From: DASZQY01 sp963843565 | GTDB lineage: Bacteria; Pseudomonadota; Alphaproteobacteria; Rhizobiales; Kaistiaceae | Assembly: GCA_963843565.1 (NCBI GenBank) | Contig: CAWJKY010000003.1 | Span: forward strand, 620,001-684,000 | Direction of reading: 5' to 3' | DNA: 64,000 nt | Part shown: piece after piece, positions 63,871 through 64,000 of the stretch | How the letters are laid out: each line of letters starts with the position of its first letter | Numbering within the stretch: position 1 is the stretch's first letter | The notes under the pieces: generated by a model | The model's database searches: none | The model's input: only the letters and a program-made list of their open reading frames with translations | What the model was told of the DNA's origin: nothing | Translations under genes and position numbers: made by a program

Positions 63871-64000
63871 GGCGCGCCGGCCGAGATGCCCGGCGAAGAC
63901 GGCGCTCAGCAGCACCAGCGGTATGATCGCGGCGAGCCCGACGCGCAGGCCCCACGCGTCGGCGACGAACCCGACCAGTGGCGGGCCGACCAGCGAGCCC
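63865..64000 (-). CDS. MFS transporter, C-terminal fragment
   Basis: The last 44 codons of a minus-strand gene that continues beyond the window. The fragment reads GSLVGPPLVGFVADAWGLR, then a hydrophobic helix and a basic end GHLGRRAS. This matches the last two helices of MFS permeases of the YbjJ type (glycine-proline helix 11, polar turn, helix 12). Its stop codon overlaps the convergent TetA-like exporter stop in TCATGA. Confidence 0.6.
   Translation of the reverse strand, partial: GSLVGPPLVGFVADAWGLRVGLAAIIPLVLLSAVFAGHLGRRAS

Overview
The window is GC-rich, densely coding bacterial DNA. Third codon positions are mostly G/C, genes overlap by 1-4 bases in many places, and gene content points to an alphaproteobacterium (possibly Hyphomicrobiales, a low-certainty guess): several periplasmic-binding-protein ABC importers, PuuD-type urate oxidation, a cou-like hydroxycinnamate cluster and a type II secretion system. 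I see no rRNA, tRNA, CRISPR array, insertion sequence or phage gene. No stretch longer than 300 bases lacks a gene.

Region 1 (1-13607) is carbohydrate uptake and processing. It holds the end of an enolase-superfamily gene, a first sugar ABC importer (binding protein plus two permeases), a 2-hydroxyacid dehydrogenase, a zinc sugar-alcohol dehydrogenase, a LacI-type regulator, two beta-lactamase-fold serine hydrolases, a GH43/GH32-type glycosidase and a second sugar ABC importer. Two copies of one perfect palindrome (core GCTAAATGCATTTAGC) lie upstream of the glycosidase and of the second importer, probably as operators of a LacI-type repressor. No ABC ATPase for either importer is present.

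Region 2 (13686-23353) looks like a hydroxycinnamate (coumarate/ferulate-type) catabolic island: short-chain dehydrogenase, feruloyl-CoA-synthetase-like ligase, crotonase hydratase, MarR regulator, amidohydrolase and a five-gene branched-chain-amino-acid-type ABC importer. The enzyme set matches beta-oxidative deacetylation (CoA ligation, hydration, oxidation, hydrolysis).

Region 3 (23393-27240) has a mannitol-dehydrogenase-family enzyme, a TPR/GT9 glycosyltransferase-like protein and an SMP-30 lactonase. Region 4 (27271-42126), all on the minus strand, is a purine-degradation locus: xanthine dehydrogenase XdhABC, PuuD, UraH and UraD, an allantoate-type amidohydrolase, an M20 peptidase, and a BMP-type nucleoside/purine ABC importer. 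Allantoinase is not in the window. A frameshifted quinone oxidoreductase sits upstream.

Region 5 (43536-62660) is the most interesting. Two paralogous secreted subtilisin-like proteases, a small six-cysteine secreted protein and a LuxR-type regulator lie next to a near-complete type II secretion system (GspC-O, plus a BamD-like lipoprotein), ending with a rhombosortase-like rhomboid protease divergent from gspG. Both proteases end in the same 27-residue architecture ([IL]-D-P-x-T-L, a Gly-rich hydrophobic helix, then Arg-Arg-Arg). This suggests a T2SS plus rhombosortase surface-sorting system whose recognition motif differs from the classical GlyGly-CTERM. The window ends with a TetA-like MFS exporter and the end of a convergent MFS gene.

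Three genes show reading-frame problems: the quinone oxidoreductase (near 42540), gspD (near 52400), and gspG (no usable start codon). These may be real lesions or indel errors in the assembly.
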